A stretch of DNA of 64,000 nt from Gammaproteobacteria bacterium (GCA_012269545.1 JAAXKB010000040.1:1-64000); one strand, 5' to 3'. Numbered from the stretch's first letter, positions 35,848-44,297 are shown. Made by a program: numbers and translations. Notes: a model not told the origin generated them from the sequence alone.

Positions 35848-36926
35848 TGGGAGACAGCCAACAAGGGACAAACAATGTCGCGCCCCGCCGCCAATATCTG
35901 TTGCCGACAGTGGCGGGCGATTCCAACCATGGAAAAGTCCAAGAGACCGCTGCGCCCCTCGGCCAAACTCTCCGCAACCGCAAGAGCCGCGTAAACGCCG
36001 GTCAGCGGATCGGCAATCGCGTCACCGACAAACTGCGGCTGACCAAGGTCATCCCAGCGCAGCAGACCGGCACTGACAGCCACATCGTCGCCGAAACCCG
36101 CCCATTGATCCGCAGGAGGCTGACGCCCATAGGCCGTAATCGACAGCCAAATCTGCGGTCCGTTGATTACTAGGGACTCCCGATCCAAGGCCAATTGACG
36201 CAGCGCGCGCGGCCGCGATGCTTCGATCACCACGTCAGCACTGGCTAACAATTGCGCCAATTGCTGCCGCTGCTCAAGATCATCGAAGTCCAGCACCAAA
36301 TGCTCATGGCCCGCATGCAATGCCTCATACAGTGCTGTATTACCCTGCCGGGAACCGTCCGGACGCTGAACACTGGAAACACTGGTAACTTCGGCGCCAC
36401 ACCGATACAGCAGATGAGCGCACAGCGGTCCGGCCCACAAAGCAGATAGATCGATGACGCGGGCACCCTGCAATGAACGCCCAGCCGCATTCAAACCATC
36501 GGGCCTCATATGCCCTCTTGGGATTCGCAGATCATCAGGACTGGTTTTGGCTGCGTCGACAAAAGCCACTGGCATGCCCATTTCCCGACCTCGACCGAGC
36601 AGATCCGCCCCGCGGCGGTGCAACAGTGCCTGTCTCAAAGCTGTCACATCCGTTAGCAGCGCATCCGTTTCCAGTAAAGCATTGAGCAGGGTCCAATCAC
36701 TGTCCCGGGCCAAGTTGATCGCCAGCCAGCCGTCCTCGCAGGGCATCAAGTGGCAGCTTCGATTGGCAGAACGCTGGCCTGCAGGCTCGATACCTAGCTC
36801 TTTTGCTCTGGCTTTCAGTACCCAATCGGCGCTCGGCAGGCTGGCCTGGGGATAATGCTGTGCTATACCAGATAGAGCCTGCGCAACGCAGGCGTTCAGG
36901 TCTTCGGCAGGTATACTCTTGATCAT
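35841..36926 (-). CDS. CaiB/BaiF CoA-transferase family protein with permuted domain order
   Basis: A 361-residue class III CoA-transferase homologue. The Rossmann start that is normally N-terminal (ARVIDLSALWAGPLCAHLL) only begins at residue 155, and the small-domain segment that normally follows (MPCEDGWLAINLARDSDW, 61-78) is at the front, so the order looks circularly permuted. The likely catalytic Asp is Asp281 (GFGDDVAVSAGL), followed by GDAIADPLTGVYAALA. It should move CoA between a thioester and a free acid. The minus-strand ATG at 36926 shares the CATG with the divergent hydratase start; an ATG at 36962 is the alternative. Coupled to the amidohydrolase. Confidence 0.85.
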   Translation of the reverse strand: MIKSIPAEDLNACVAQALSGIAQHYPQASLPSADWVLKARAKELGIEPAGQRSANRSCHLMPCEDGWLAINLARDSDWTLLNALLETDALLTDVTALRQALLHRRGADLLGRGREMGMPVAFVDAAKTSPDDLRIPRGHMRPDGLNAAGRSLQGARVIDLSALWAGPLCAHLLYRCGAEVTSVSSVQRPDGSRQGNTALYEALHAGHEHLVLDFDDLEQRQQLAQLLASADVVIEASRPRALRQLALDRESLVINGPQIWLSITAYGRQPPADQWAGFGDDVAVSAGLLRWDDLGQPQFVGDAIADPLTGVYAALAVAESLAEGRSGLLDFSMVGIARHCRQQILAAGRDIVCPLLAVSQC

Positions 36927-37989
36927 GTCAAACGCAGCCAAATTTTCCGCAGAGAAGGTCATATCACTAGAGGCTTATTGCCGGTTACTAGGTAGCCCCA
37001 TGTTGGCGGAAGAACGCAGCGTTGTCAGCGGCTGTCGTTATCTTGCAGTGGATCTCGAACAGGCGACCGGGGAGATGGCGGCACGCATTGCCAACCCTTC
37101 CAACCAAGATGCCTGGCTGCCAAACACGACGGTCATCGGTTTCTGCCGAAAGTCCGCCCAGTCTTTGCCGGCGCTCACGCGCAAACTGCTGCCACTGGTC
37201 GACCTTGTTGCAGATGGCACCACTCGAAACGAGTTGCTCGACAGTGCCCTCAACAATCTCCAGTCCAACCCCATGGCGAGCACGGCCCTGGTTCAGCTTT
37301 TGCGCAGCAACCACAAGATGTCCGTTGAAGACGGGCTGTTGCTTGAGTCACTGACCTACAGTGCGTTACAGCACGGTGCCGAATTCTTGGCGTGGCTGCG
37401 GCAGCGCAGAGCCCCAAACCGTGAAAGCCGCGAATCCAGACTGCCCGTCACCGTTAACCGAGACGGAGATCGCTTGACCATCACCCTGAACCGCGCCGAC
37501 AAACACAATGCGTTTTCTGCAAGCATGCGTGAAGGGCTGTGTGAAGCCTTAGCCCTCGCTGAGACAGATTACTCCATTGGACAGGTATTACTGCAGGGCG
37601 CGGGGCCTTCGTTTTGCGCAGGCGGAGATCTTGAGGAATTCGGTCTGGCCCGCGACGCAGCACTGGCTCATCTGACTCGCACAACCCGTTCGCCGGCGCG
37701 CCTGATCGATCGTATTTCCAAGCGCACCACCGCTCAACTGCATGGTGCCTGCATTGGTGCGGGTATCGAGATGACCGCATTCGCTGGCCATGTGACGGCC
37801 GCGACGAATGCCTACTTTGCGCTTCCCGAAGTAGGCTTCGGCCTAGTACCCGGTGCCGGCGGAACCGTCAGTATTCCGCGCCGCATCGGTCGTCATCGAG
37901 CAGCGCTGCTGGGATTGAGCGGCCAGCGCATTGATGCTGCACTGGCCCTCGAGTGGGGATTGGTTGATGAGCTGTCTAACCCTCGTTAA
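36925..37989 (+). CDS. Enoyl-CoA hydratase family protein with an unusual N-terminal region
   Basis: A 354-residue protein. Residues 173-350 are a canonical crotonase core: CAGGD (231-235), GACIGAG (274-280) and catalytic Glu302 in ALPEVGFGLVPGAGGT. It stops right after LALEWGLVDEL, without the usual C-terminal helical domain. A stretch at about 92-165 (NPMASTALVQLLRS, LLLESLTYSALQHGAEFLAWL) looks like that helical domain placed in front. It may be a permuted crotonase or a fusion to a degenerate one. ATG at 37000 is an alternative start. Divergent from the CoA-transferase; ends two bases before the convergent ligase. Confidence 0.85.
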   Translation: MSNAAKFSAEKVISLEAYCRLLGSPMLAEERSVVSGCRYLAVDLEQATGEMAARIANPSNQDAWLPNTTVIGFCRKSAQSLPALTRKLLPLVDLVADGTTRNELLDSALNNLQSNPMASTALVQLLRSNHKMSVEDGLLLESLTYSALQHGAEFLAWLRQRRAPNRESRESRLPVTVNRDGDRLTITLNRADKHNAFSASMREGLCEALALAETDYSIGQVLLQGAGPSFCAGGDLEEFGLARDAALAHLTRTTRSPARLIDRISKRTTAQLHGACIGAGIEMTAFAGHVTAATNAYFALPEVGFGLVPGAGGTVSIPRRIGRHRAALLGLSGQRIDAALALEWGLVDELSNPR

Positions 37990-37990
37990 C

Positions 37991-39508
37991 TCAGGCGAGC
38001 GTTTTTTCGAAGGATGCCTTAACGACCCGCCGCAGCAGTTTACCGGTTTCGTTGTAAGGCAGCTCTGACCATACGTCCATATAGGCAGGCACCCGAGAGC
38101 TCCGTAACTCCTGCTTGACCAGATCTTTGAGCACCTGCACATCAATACTGGCACCTGCCTTGGCGACCACGGCAGCCGCAACCGCTTCGCCCCATTGTTC
38201 ATCGGGTACGCCAACAACCGCAACATCGGCGACATCAGGGTGAGTGAGCAGCACATCTTCAATTTCGCCCGGCGATAAATTCTCCCCGCCGCGCACGATG
38301 ACATCGTCTGCACGCCCTTCCAAAAACAAGAATCCCTCGTCATCCATGCTGCCGGCGTCACGCGTCGGGAACCACCCATCAGCATCCACTACAGAACCCT
38401 TACCTTCATATTCACCGGAGACTTGTTCACCGCGAACGTAAATTTCCCCGCGCTCGCCAGCCCCGAGCACACGCCCTTTATCGTCACGAATTTCTATCTC
38501 CACGCCGGGCAAGGCTTGACCTACAGAAACCAGACGACGACGCCCGGCCTCTGTGGTGCTCGCGACAGCATCGCGATGGGCCTCCGGACCCAGTACGCAA
38601 ATCGTGGAACTGGTTTCGGTCAGGCCATAGGCGTTAGAAAAATCCGTCTCTGGAAACAGCGACATGGCTTTTTCAATCACGCTGAGCGGCATCTTGCCGC
38701 CGCCGTAAGCCAAGCTGTTTAAGTCGGGCATATCCGCATTGGTCGCGCCTTGTGCCTCCAAGGTTTCAACAATGCGCGCCAGCATCGTCGGCACAACGAA
38801 GGCTGTCGTTACCTTGTGGCGGCGAGCCAATTCGATCCAGCGTTCTGCACTAAAATTCGGCAGCTGAATGACATGCCGACCGGAATAAACCGAACTCATG
38901 ATCGCGGCTATACCGGCGATGTGATACGGCGGTACGCACACTAAGGAGGCGTCCTCTTCCGGCGCGCTCGCGAATTCCACAGAACTGAGTATGTAGCTCA
39001 CCAAGTGTTTGTGGCGCAGCACGGCGGCCTTCGGTTCTCCCGTGGTGCCACTAGTAAACAGCAACACCGCCACCTCATCCGGATCCATCGCCCATTCGCC
39101 ATCTATCGGCGCGACATGCCGAGCGGCATCCAAAAATCCGTCCGTAGCCACCGCATGCACGTCATCCAGAGCGCCAAAGGCATCCACCCGGTCGCTGGAC
39201 GTCACCAGATAAGCTGGCGTAACTCGTTTGAGCAGGGCCGCGATTTCATCGTTTGTCAGTCGATAGTTCAGTGGCACATAGGGCACGCCAGCCCACGCGC
39301 TGGCAAACAGACCCAATGGAGTGCCCAGATTACTCACGTCGAGCTTGGCCATGCGACTGGCTCCCTGCGCCCGGATGGATCCGGCACGCAATCGGGCAGC
39401 CTCGAATAACTCACTGTAAGTATAGGTTAGGCCGCGTTCACCATCGGTAAACGCCGGGCGATCAGGAAAGGCTCCGCTGGCCATTTCCAGCAGCATCATG
39501 ACGTTCAT
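37991..39508 (-). CDS. Acyl-CoA synthetase (AMP-binding)
   Basis: A 505-residue ANL ligase forming an acyl-CoA from a free acid and ATP. Motifs: LLFTSGTTGEPKAAVLRH (about 149-166), YGLTETSSTIC, PTRDAGSMDDEGFLFLEGR, GGENLSPGEIEDVL and the catalytic Lys in YNETGKLLRR. Nine bases upstream lies the small conserved gene on the same strand, so the two are likely an operon. GGCGG precedes the ATG. The ligase may supply the acyl-CoA used by the dehydrogenase and hydratase of this module; substrate unknown. Confidence 0.93.
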   Translation of the reverse strand: MNVMMLLEMASGAFPDRPAFTDGERGLTYTYSELFEAARLRAGSIRAQGASRMAKLDVSNLGTPLGLFASAWAGVPYVPLNYRLTNDEIAALLKRVTPAYLVTSSDRVDAFGALDDVHAVATDGFLDAARHVAPIDGEWAMDPDEVAVLLFTSGTTGEPKAAVLRHKHLVSYILSSVEFASAPEEDASLVCVPPYHIAGIAAIMSSVYSGRHVIQLPNFSAERWIELARRHKVTTAFVVPTMLARIVETLEAQGATNADMPDLNSLAYGGGKMPLSVIEKAMSLFPETDFSNAYGLTETSSTICVLGPEAHRDAVASTTEAGRRRLVSVGQALPGVEIEIRDDKGRVLGAGERGEIYVRGEQVSGEYEGKGSVVDADGWFPTRDAGSMDDEGFLFLEGRADDVIVRGGENLSPGEIEDVLLTHPDVADVAVVGVPDEQWGEAVAAAVVAKAGASIDVQVLKDLVKQELRSSRVPAYMDVWSELPYNETGKLLRRVVKASFEKTLA

Positions 39509-39517
39509 TGCTGCCGC

Positions 39518-39829
39518 CTAATCTGTTTTCGGTAACTGTTTGGTATCTTTTTGCAGCAACAACTGCCCGTTCACGGCCAAACTGCCATCACCGGCTTTGA
39601 CACAGAGCACCTCAATGGTCTCGTCTGCAGTGATATAACGCTTGCCCATGGCGATGCCAACTGCGTGATCTGGGTGGACCTGCGCGTCATCTGCAACCTC
39701 GGATCCCGGCGCAACCATCTCTGCACCACCGCACGTCAGTGTCACATCATCCTCTGATGCGGTCACAACCATGATTTCCCCGGCGCAGACTGCGCTCTTG
39801 AACCGACCGCCGGTACTTAGCTTTGGCAT
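39518..39829 (-). CDS. Small conserved protein of unknown function upstream of acyl-CoA ligase
   Basis: A 103-residue soluble protein, beginning MPKLSTGGRFKSAVCAGEIMVV, with the internal marks LTCGGAEMV and LGKRY-like GKRYITADETIEVLCVKAG. Three Cys (about 15, 33, 76) are spread along it; no signal or membrane segment. I recognise this pattern from small proteins encoded next to acyl-CoA ligases in Actinobacteria, none with an assigned role. GGGGAG precedes the ATG. It may be an accessory of the ligase or the LLM oxidoreductase that is divergently encoded 120 bases away. Confidence 0.75.
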   Translation of the reverse strand: MPKLSTGGRFKSAVCAGEIMVVTASEDDVTLTCGGAEMVAPGSEVADDAQVHPDHAVGIAMGKRYITADETIEVLCVKAGDGSLAVNGQLLLQKDTKQLPKTD

Positions 39830-39949
39830 AATTTCTCCCCAGTTTAAAAGCAGGGTCTGATTCTAGGACGTGTCGCGTTCCTTGACAAAGTGCGCAAACC
39901 GTATGAACTTGCCATCCCTCAATAAAAGCGAAATCTCCGGAGAAACCAC

Positions 39950-41002
39950 ATGCGCATTTCCATTTCCATCGGCTCGGCGTATTACAACGGTGAAGAGTGG
40001 GACAGCCTAGTGGACTACACCATCGAGGCTGACCGCATGGGCGTGAATCAAGCGTGGTCTGCCGAAGCTTGGGGCATGGATGCCATTGTGCCACTTGCCT
40101 ATTTAGCGGCCAAAACCGAAAACATCCAATTGGGCACTGGCATTATGCAAATTAGCTCCCGGGTACCCTCCATGATGGCGATGACCGCCCAAAGTTTGGA
40201 TACCGTTTCAAATGGGCGTTTTAACATGGGTCTTGGCGTGAGCGGCCCCCAAGTAGTTGAGGGCCTGCATGGCGCGGCTTTTGGCAAACCACTCTCGCGA
40301 TTGCGGGAATGCATGGCCATCCTGCGAATGGCTTTGAATGGAGAAAAGTTGCAGTTCGAGGGCGAACACTACGTGCTGCCCCGACCGGGCGGCGAAGGTA
40401 AACCCATACGCCTGTCCCAACCACCGCGCCCCAACTTACCGATCTATCTTGCGACCCTTGGACCAAAGTCCCTGCAGATGACCGGCGAGTTGGCGGACGG
40501 CTGGTTAGGCACCTCGTTTGTGCCAGAACAAAGCCATGTATTTCTCGACGATTTGAGTCAGGGTGCTGCAAACGCCGGCCGCAGTCTTGCAGACATTGAT
40601 ATTCAGACCGGCGGTTACTTTGAAATGAGCGACGACGTAGAGCGTTTGATCGACGCTCGCAAACCTGCCATGGCCTTTACCTTGGGCGGCATGGGGTCGG
40701 CAAAAACTAATTTCTACAACGACGCATACTGCCGCGCAGGATACGAAGACGACGCCAAGGCAGTGCAAAGCCTGTGGATTGATGGCAAGCGTGATCAGGC
40801 AGTGGCTCGTGTGCCCGATGAAATGGTGTTGCTAACGAACCTTATCGGCACGGAAGAGATGATCCGCGAGCGCCTCAAAGCGTTCCGCGACGCCGGTGTG
40901 AATACATTCCGCCTCGGCACTGGTGGCGTGAGCTGGAAAGAGCGCACTGCGGCGCTGGAAGAAGCAGTAGATCTTATACAACGCGAAACCACGAGCTGGT
41001 AA
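39950..41002 (+). CDS. LLM-class oxidoreductase, Rv3520c-like
   Basis: A 350-residue TIM-barrel of the luciferase-like superfamily. The pattern WSAEAWGMDAIVPLAYLAA, LGTGIMQISSRVPSMMAMTA and LGVSGPQVVEGLHG is that of the Rv3520c-type family, annotated as F420-dependent in Actinobacteria. No F420 biosynthesis gene is in the window, so FMN use is possible here. CGGAG precedes the ATG. It lies divergent from the ligase/small-protein pair and 50 bases ahead of the DJ-1-like gene on the same strand. Confidence 0.92.
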   Translation: MRISISIGSAYYNGEEWDSLVDYTIEADRMGVNQAWSAEAWGMDAIVPLAYLAAKTENIQLGTGIMQISSRVPSMMAMTAQSLDTVSNGRFNMGLGVSGPQVVEGLHGAAFGKPLSRLRECMAILRMALNGEKLQFEGEHYVLPRPGGEGKPIRLSQPPRPNLPIYLATLGPKSLQMTGELADGWLGTSFVPEQSHVFLDDLSQGAANAGRSLADIDIQTGGYFEMSDDVERLIDARKPAMAFTLGGMGSAKTNFYNDAYCRAGYEDDAKAVQSLWIDGKRDQAVARVPDEMVLLTNLIGTEEMIRERLKAFRDAGVNTFRLGTGGVSWKERTAALEEAVDLIQRETTSW

Positions 41003-41052
41003 AGGTATATTTTAGCGATTCGTGCATTAACCGGTCATTGAAGGAGGTAGCC

Positions 41053-41670
41053 GTGCGACTTGGAACCATTTTTTACAACGACTTTGAGTTGCTTGATGCC
41101 TATGGCCCGCTGGAAATGTTTGGAGCTCTGGGCGACAAAATTGAACTGGTGACCATCGCCGAGCAAGCCGGACCGGTCAAATCCTCACCAGGGCCCAAAA
41201 CCCTGGCGGATTACGGTTTTGACAATGCGCCAGAACTGGACGTGATTTTGGTACCCGGCGGCATCGGTACCATACCTGAGCTGGAAAATGATGCTTTAAT
41301 CCGGTTTCTCCAAGAACGATGCCCGCAAAGCAAAGTCACCATGAGCGTTTGTACGGGCTCAGCGTTATTGGCCAAGGCAGGTTTGCTCGACACCATGCCG
41401 GCCACCTCAAACAAAATGTTCTTTGAATTGGCTCGAAGCCAAGGGCCCAATGTGGATTGGCAGGAATCAGCGCGGTGGGTGGACGCAGGTCAATATGTTA
41501 CGTCGTCGGGCGTCTCCGCTGGAACCGACATGGCACTAGCTGTAATTGAACGGTTATATGGGCTCGAAATCGCAGAGTCGGTTATGAACTACACGGAATA
41601 CCAGTGGCATAGAGACGCCGCTGAAGATCCGTTTGCCGCGCTTCTCAATCAAGGCGTAATGCCTGAATAG
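41053..41670 (+). CDS. DJ-1/PfpI family (GATase1-like) protein
   Basis: A 205-residue single-domain protein of the DJ-1/PfpI superfamily. The nucleophile Cys sits in SVCTGSALLAKAGLL; the start FYNDFELLDAYGPLEMFG and the late SSGVSAGTDMALAVI are typical of the isonitrile-hydratase/GlxA-like branch without the AraC DNA-binding domain. GTG at 41053 directly follows AAGGAGG at ideal spacing, so it is preferred over the TTG five codons earlier. Possible activities are isonitrile hydration or glyoxalase III/deglycase chemistry. Confidence 0.9.
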   Translation: MRLGTIFYNDFELLDAYGPLEMFGALGDKIELVTIAEQAGPVKSSPGPKTLADYGFDNAPELDVILVPGGIGTIPELENDALIRFLQERCPQSKVTMSVCTGSALLAKAGLLDTMPATSNKMFFELARSQGPNVDWQESARWVDAGQYVTSSGVSAGTDMALAVIERLYGLEIAESVMNYTEYQWHRDAAEDPFAALLNQGVMPE

Positions 41671-41680
41671 GGGGCAACGT

Positions 41681-42481
41681 CTAAAACAAACAGAGCGATC
41701 GCATTTCCACGCTTTGCCGTTGCGGAGCCTGAGGCCCAGCGTGGGGGTCAACAAAGGCAGTGTGCGGCGTAAAGAACGCTCGACCGAGATCGTCCAAAGC
41801 ACTATCGTACGTGGTAAACAAAAGCACCTCTTGCTCTGTCATCTGCGGAAACGTGTACCAGCAGTGGGCGTCGACCGGATTCGGTTTGGCAAAAACGCAT
41901 GCCTCAAAATCCAGTTCCTGACCGCCGTAGGTAGGGACGTTCACTGACATCAATTCCGAATCAGATACCGTACTGGCATCACACACTGCCAGAGGCCGGT
42001 CAGGCCGTCGATGACCAACATTCCGCCAAAGCTGCACGACGGCAATGCGCTGGGCATTGATCACGTCATCGTAACTCAGGTCGTTAGCGGCCAAGAGCGG
42101 TTGCAGAAACCCCGCATAGGTATGATTCGGGTCGCTCACCATGTGCCGGTAATTCCGGCTGAAGTCCGAATGCACAGACTCGATAGGCGCGTAGTCACTG
42201 TGCTCAACCGCAGTTTGAGGGCTGCGAATGAGCGGTTCGTAAACAACAGCGACCCGGCAGCCGGTCACCTCTCGCATCAGTTCTGCTACTTCAGGTCTAT
42301 GCACAGCACATACCTCATCGAAGTCGAGCCAATCCTTAACACGAGAAACGTGCGACATCAGGCGAAAATTCGTCCGCTCTGGGTCATAGGCAGTTTTCCG
42401 TCCATCGTAGATGGATACCGCTGTTGGCTCAGGACCGAGGGCACCAGCATAATTTACAACCGCCTCACAGTAGATGCTCAA
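41681..42481 (-). CDS. CmcJ/NvfI family oxidoreductase
   Basis: A 266-residue protein of the CmcJ/NvfI family, which includes the cephamycin 7-alpha-hydroxylase component CmcJ and fungal endoperoxidase-type non-haem iron enzymes. Marks are VHSDFSRNYRHM (His and Asp likely metal ligands), QLWRNVGHRRPDRPLAVCDAST, HCWYTFPQMTEQEVLLFTTYDS and a C-terminal HTAFVDPHA followed by SVEMRSLCLF. TTG at 42481 is the start, with GGAGAG upstream. It converges with the DJ-1-like gene and is 58 bases downstream of the redoxin/cytochrome fusion gene on the same strand, so they may share a transcript. Confidence 0.87.
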   Translation of the reverse strand: MSIYCEAVVNYAGALGPEPTAVSIYDGRKTAYDPERTNFRLMSHVSRVKDWLDFDEVCAVHRPEVAELMREVTGCRVAVVYEPLIRSPQTAVEHSDYAPIESVHSDFSRNYRHMVSDPNHTYAGFLQPLLAANDLSYDDVINAQRIAVVQLWRNVGHRRPDRPLAVCDASTVSDSELMSVNVPTYGGQELDFEACVFAKPNPVDAHCWYTFPQMTEQEVLLFTTYDSALDDLGRAFFTPHTAFVDPHAGPQAPQRQSVEMRSLCLF

Positions 42482-42539
42482 AGCAACTCTCCTAGTTTGC
42501 GATTCAGCAAACTGCTAACAGCTCACTCTCTCGATTCGA

Positions 42540-44297
42540 TCACTCCCTACCGCCGCCGACCACACCTTCGTCCACGTCGGCATCAACCACACGATAGCGC
42601 ACCGAGCCGAAGAGCATTTCATCCCAAGACTGTTGGCCCCATGGAACGTCGCGGGTCGCATCTGGGTTGGCAGGATTGCGTGCCGAATTGTCCCACCAGG
42701 TTCGATGAACCATCTTGGTGCCGGCTGGCAGAAAACGAGGTTCTTCAAGGTCGTAATTGGTTTGCCAGTTGAAGTCATAGCGCGGCACCGACAACAGCGT
42801 TTCTTTGCTGCCATCGGGCAGATGGGCGACGAATTCCGATGCCTTGCCCCGGTAATGCGCGTGGGGTAGCAAGCTGTAGATCAACACGTCTTGATCAAAG
42901 ACTCGCATCATCACTTCCGAATGATTGGGGGCGCCTGCTGGAATCAAAATGCGAGGATTCAGCAAGACCATACTGCCCAGTTTGTGCTTTGGCGGTGTTT
43001 TGTGCAGGTACAGGCCCATGCGCGAAGCGTCCGTAGTGGCGAGGCCTGCTGGCGTATAATGCATCTGGAATTCGATGGTCGCTCCGGCAGGTAACAAAAT
43101 ACCCGTGTCCTCGGGAAACGGCTTGCCGACTGCCCCGGGCACATAGCCACCCAGACCACCACCGGTACCACGCTTCAACCGTCCTGCGCGACGTCCTTGG
43201 GTTTCTAACTCGCCAAAGCTCGTGATCACGTGGTGCAAGACGCTGCGGTCGCCGGGAATGATTTCCGCGGCCTTGACCCAAACATCTTGATCTAACGGAT
43301 TCGCCACCATTTTATATTTGTATTCAACAACGCCGCTGGCGGGTACATCCTCGGGAGGGATATCGATGATGACATCCGGTTCTCCCATGGCCCACACTGG
43401 CCACTGCTGAACCGTCTCAGCCAGCAGGTCTGCTCCCTCACCCCGTGGAGCACCCGCTTCGATCCAGTGCACCAAGGTGCGAATCTGCTCATCGGTCAGA
43501 GAACGATCGTTGGAAAATTCACCAACATGTGGGTCAGCATGCCAAGGCGGCATGCGTTGAGTGCGGACAACTTCTCGAATCATCAGACTGAAACCACGCA
43601 CCATGTTGTAGTCGGTCATCGCCCACGGGCCAATGCCGCCTTTGCGGTGACAGCTCACACAGTTGTCATTGAGCATGGGGGCAATCGTATCGGAGTAGGA
43701 AATTGCTTTGTGCTCGGCGCGGCGAGCGAGCTCTGGGAAATCCACCGAGCAGTCTGGGCTCGCACTTGTGCTGGAAACCGCCGTCACTGCATCACCTTCA
43801 ACCAACTGAGCGACCGCCTGCTTCGCCCCATCTACATCGCCTCTGTAGGCAAGTGTCCACGTACTGGGATCGATTACTAACGCTTCACCGGCCGCAGTAG
43901 CCATCAGGCTTTCACCAATGATCTGAGTGGGGTCCAGCAAAACAGGCAACTCGATTCCCTCCTGAGCAGCCGCGGCCTGCACCCTGCTGCGATCATCGCG
44001 CAGATCGGAATTAATCAGCATGATCTCCGCACCTTGAGGAGCAAATTGCTCACGAATAGACGCCAGCGTCTTCAGGCTATCGGGCAGAGTCGAGCAGCTC
44101 GTATTATGCGTCATCAGCACCATGGCCGGTGCGTCTGCAAAGTAGTGCAGCTCATGGGAACCACCTGCGTGATCCATCAACCGGAAATTTTCCACCCGGT
44201 CACCGACGGAAAGTGCCATCGCGGAGCTGGTTAACGTCAGCCCCATGCATCCAGCCACCAACTTCGACCACACGCTCAATCTTTTGTCAGCCATCAT
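42540..44297 (-). CDS. Redoxin/cytochrome c/PHM-like copper monooxygenase fusion protein
   Basis: A 585-residue exported protein with a signal peptide (about 1-29), a thioredoxin-fold redoxin domain (31-170) with a single Cys (Cys68), a one-haem cytochrome c-like domain (CVSCH 213-217, possible distal Met249), and a C-terminal domain like peptidylglycine/dopamine monooxygenases. All six copper ligands have counterparts: His355-His356, His413, His479 and His481 (HAH), and Met561 (WDEMLFG). It may hydroxylate a small organic substrate in the periplasm with electrons via the haem. ATG at 44297 follows AAGGGAG; an upstream open frame of 30 codons is dropped. Confidence 0.88.
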   Translation of the reverse strand: MMADKRLSVWSKLVAGCMGLTLTSSAMALSVGDRVENFRLMDHAGGSHELHYFADAPAMVLMTHNTSCSTLPDSLKTLASIREQFAPQGAEIMLINSDLRDDRSRVQAAAAQEGIELPVLLDPTQIIGESLMATAAGEALVIDPSTWTLAYRGDVDGAKQAVAQLVEGDAVTAVSSTSASPDCSVDFPELARRAEHKAISYSDTIAPMLNDNCVSCHRKGGIGPWAMTDYNMVRGFSLMIREVVRTQRMPPWHADPHVGEFSNDRSLTDEQIRTLVHWIEAGAPRGEGADLLAETVQQWPVWAMGEPDVIIDIPPEDVPASGVVEYKYKMVANPLDQDVWVKAAEIIPGDRSVLHHVITSFGELETQGRRAGRLKRGTGGGLGGYVPGAVGKPFPEDTGILLPAGATIEFQMHYTPAGLATTDASRMGLYLHKTPPKHKLGSMVLLNPRILIPAGAPNHSEVMMRVFDQDVLIYSLLPHAHYRGKASEFVAHLPDGSKETLLSVPRYDFNWQTNYDLEEPRFLPAGTKMVHRTWWDNSARNPANPDATRDVPWGQQSWDEMLFGSVRYRVVDADVDEGVVGGGRE

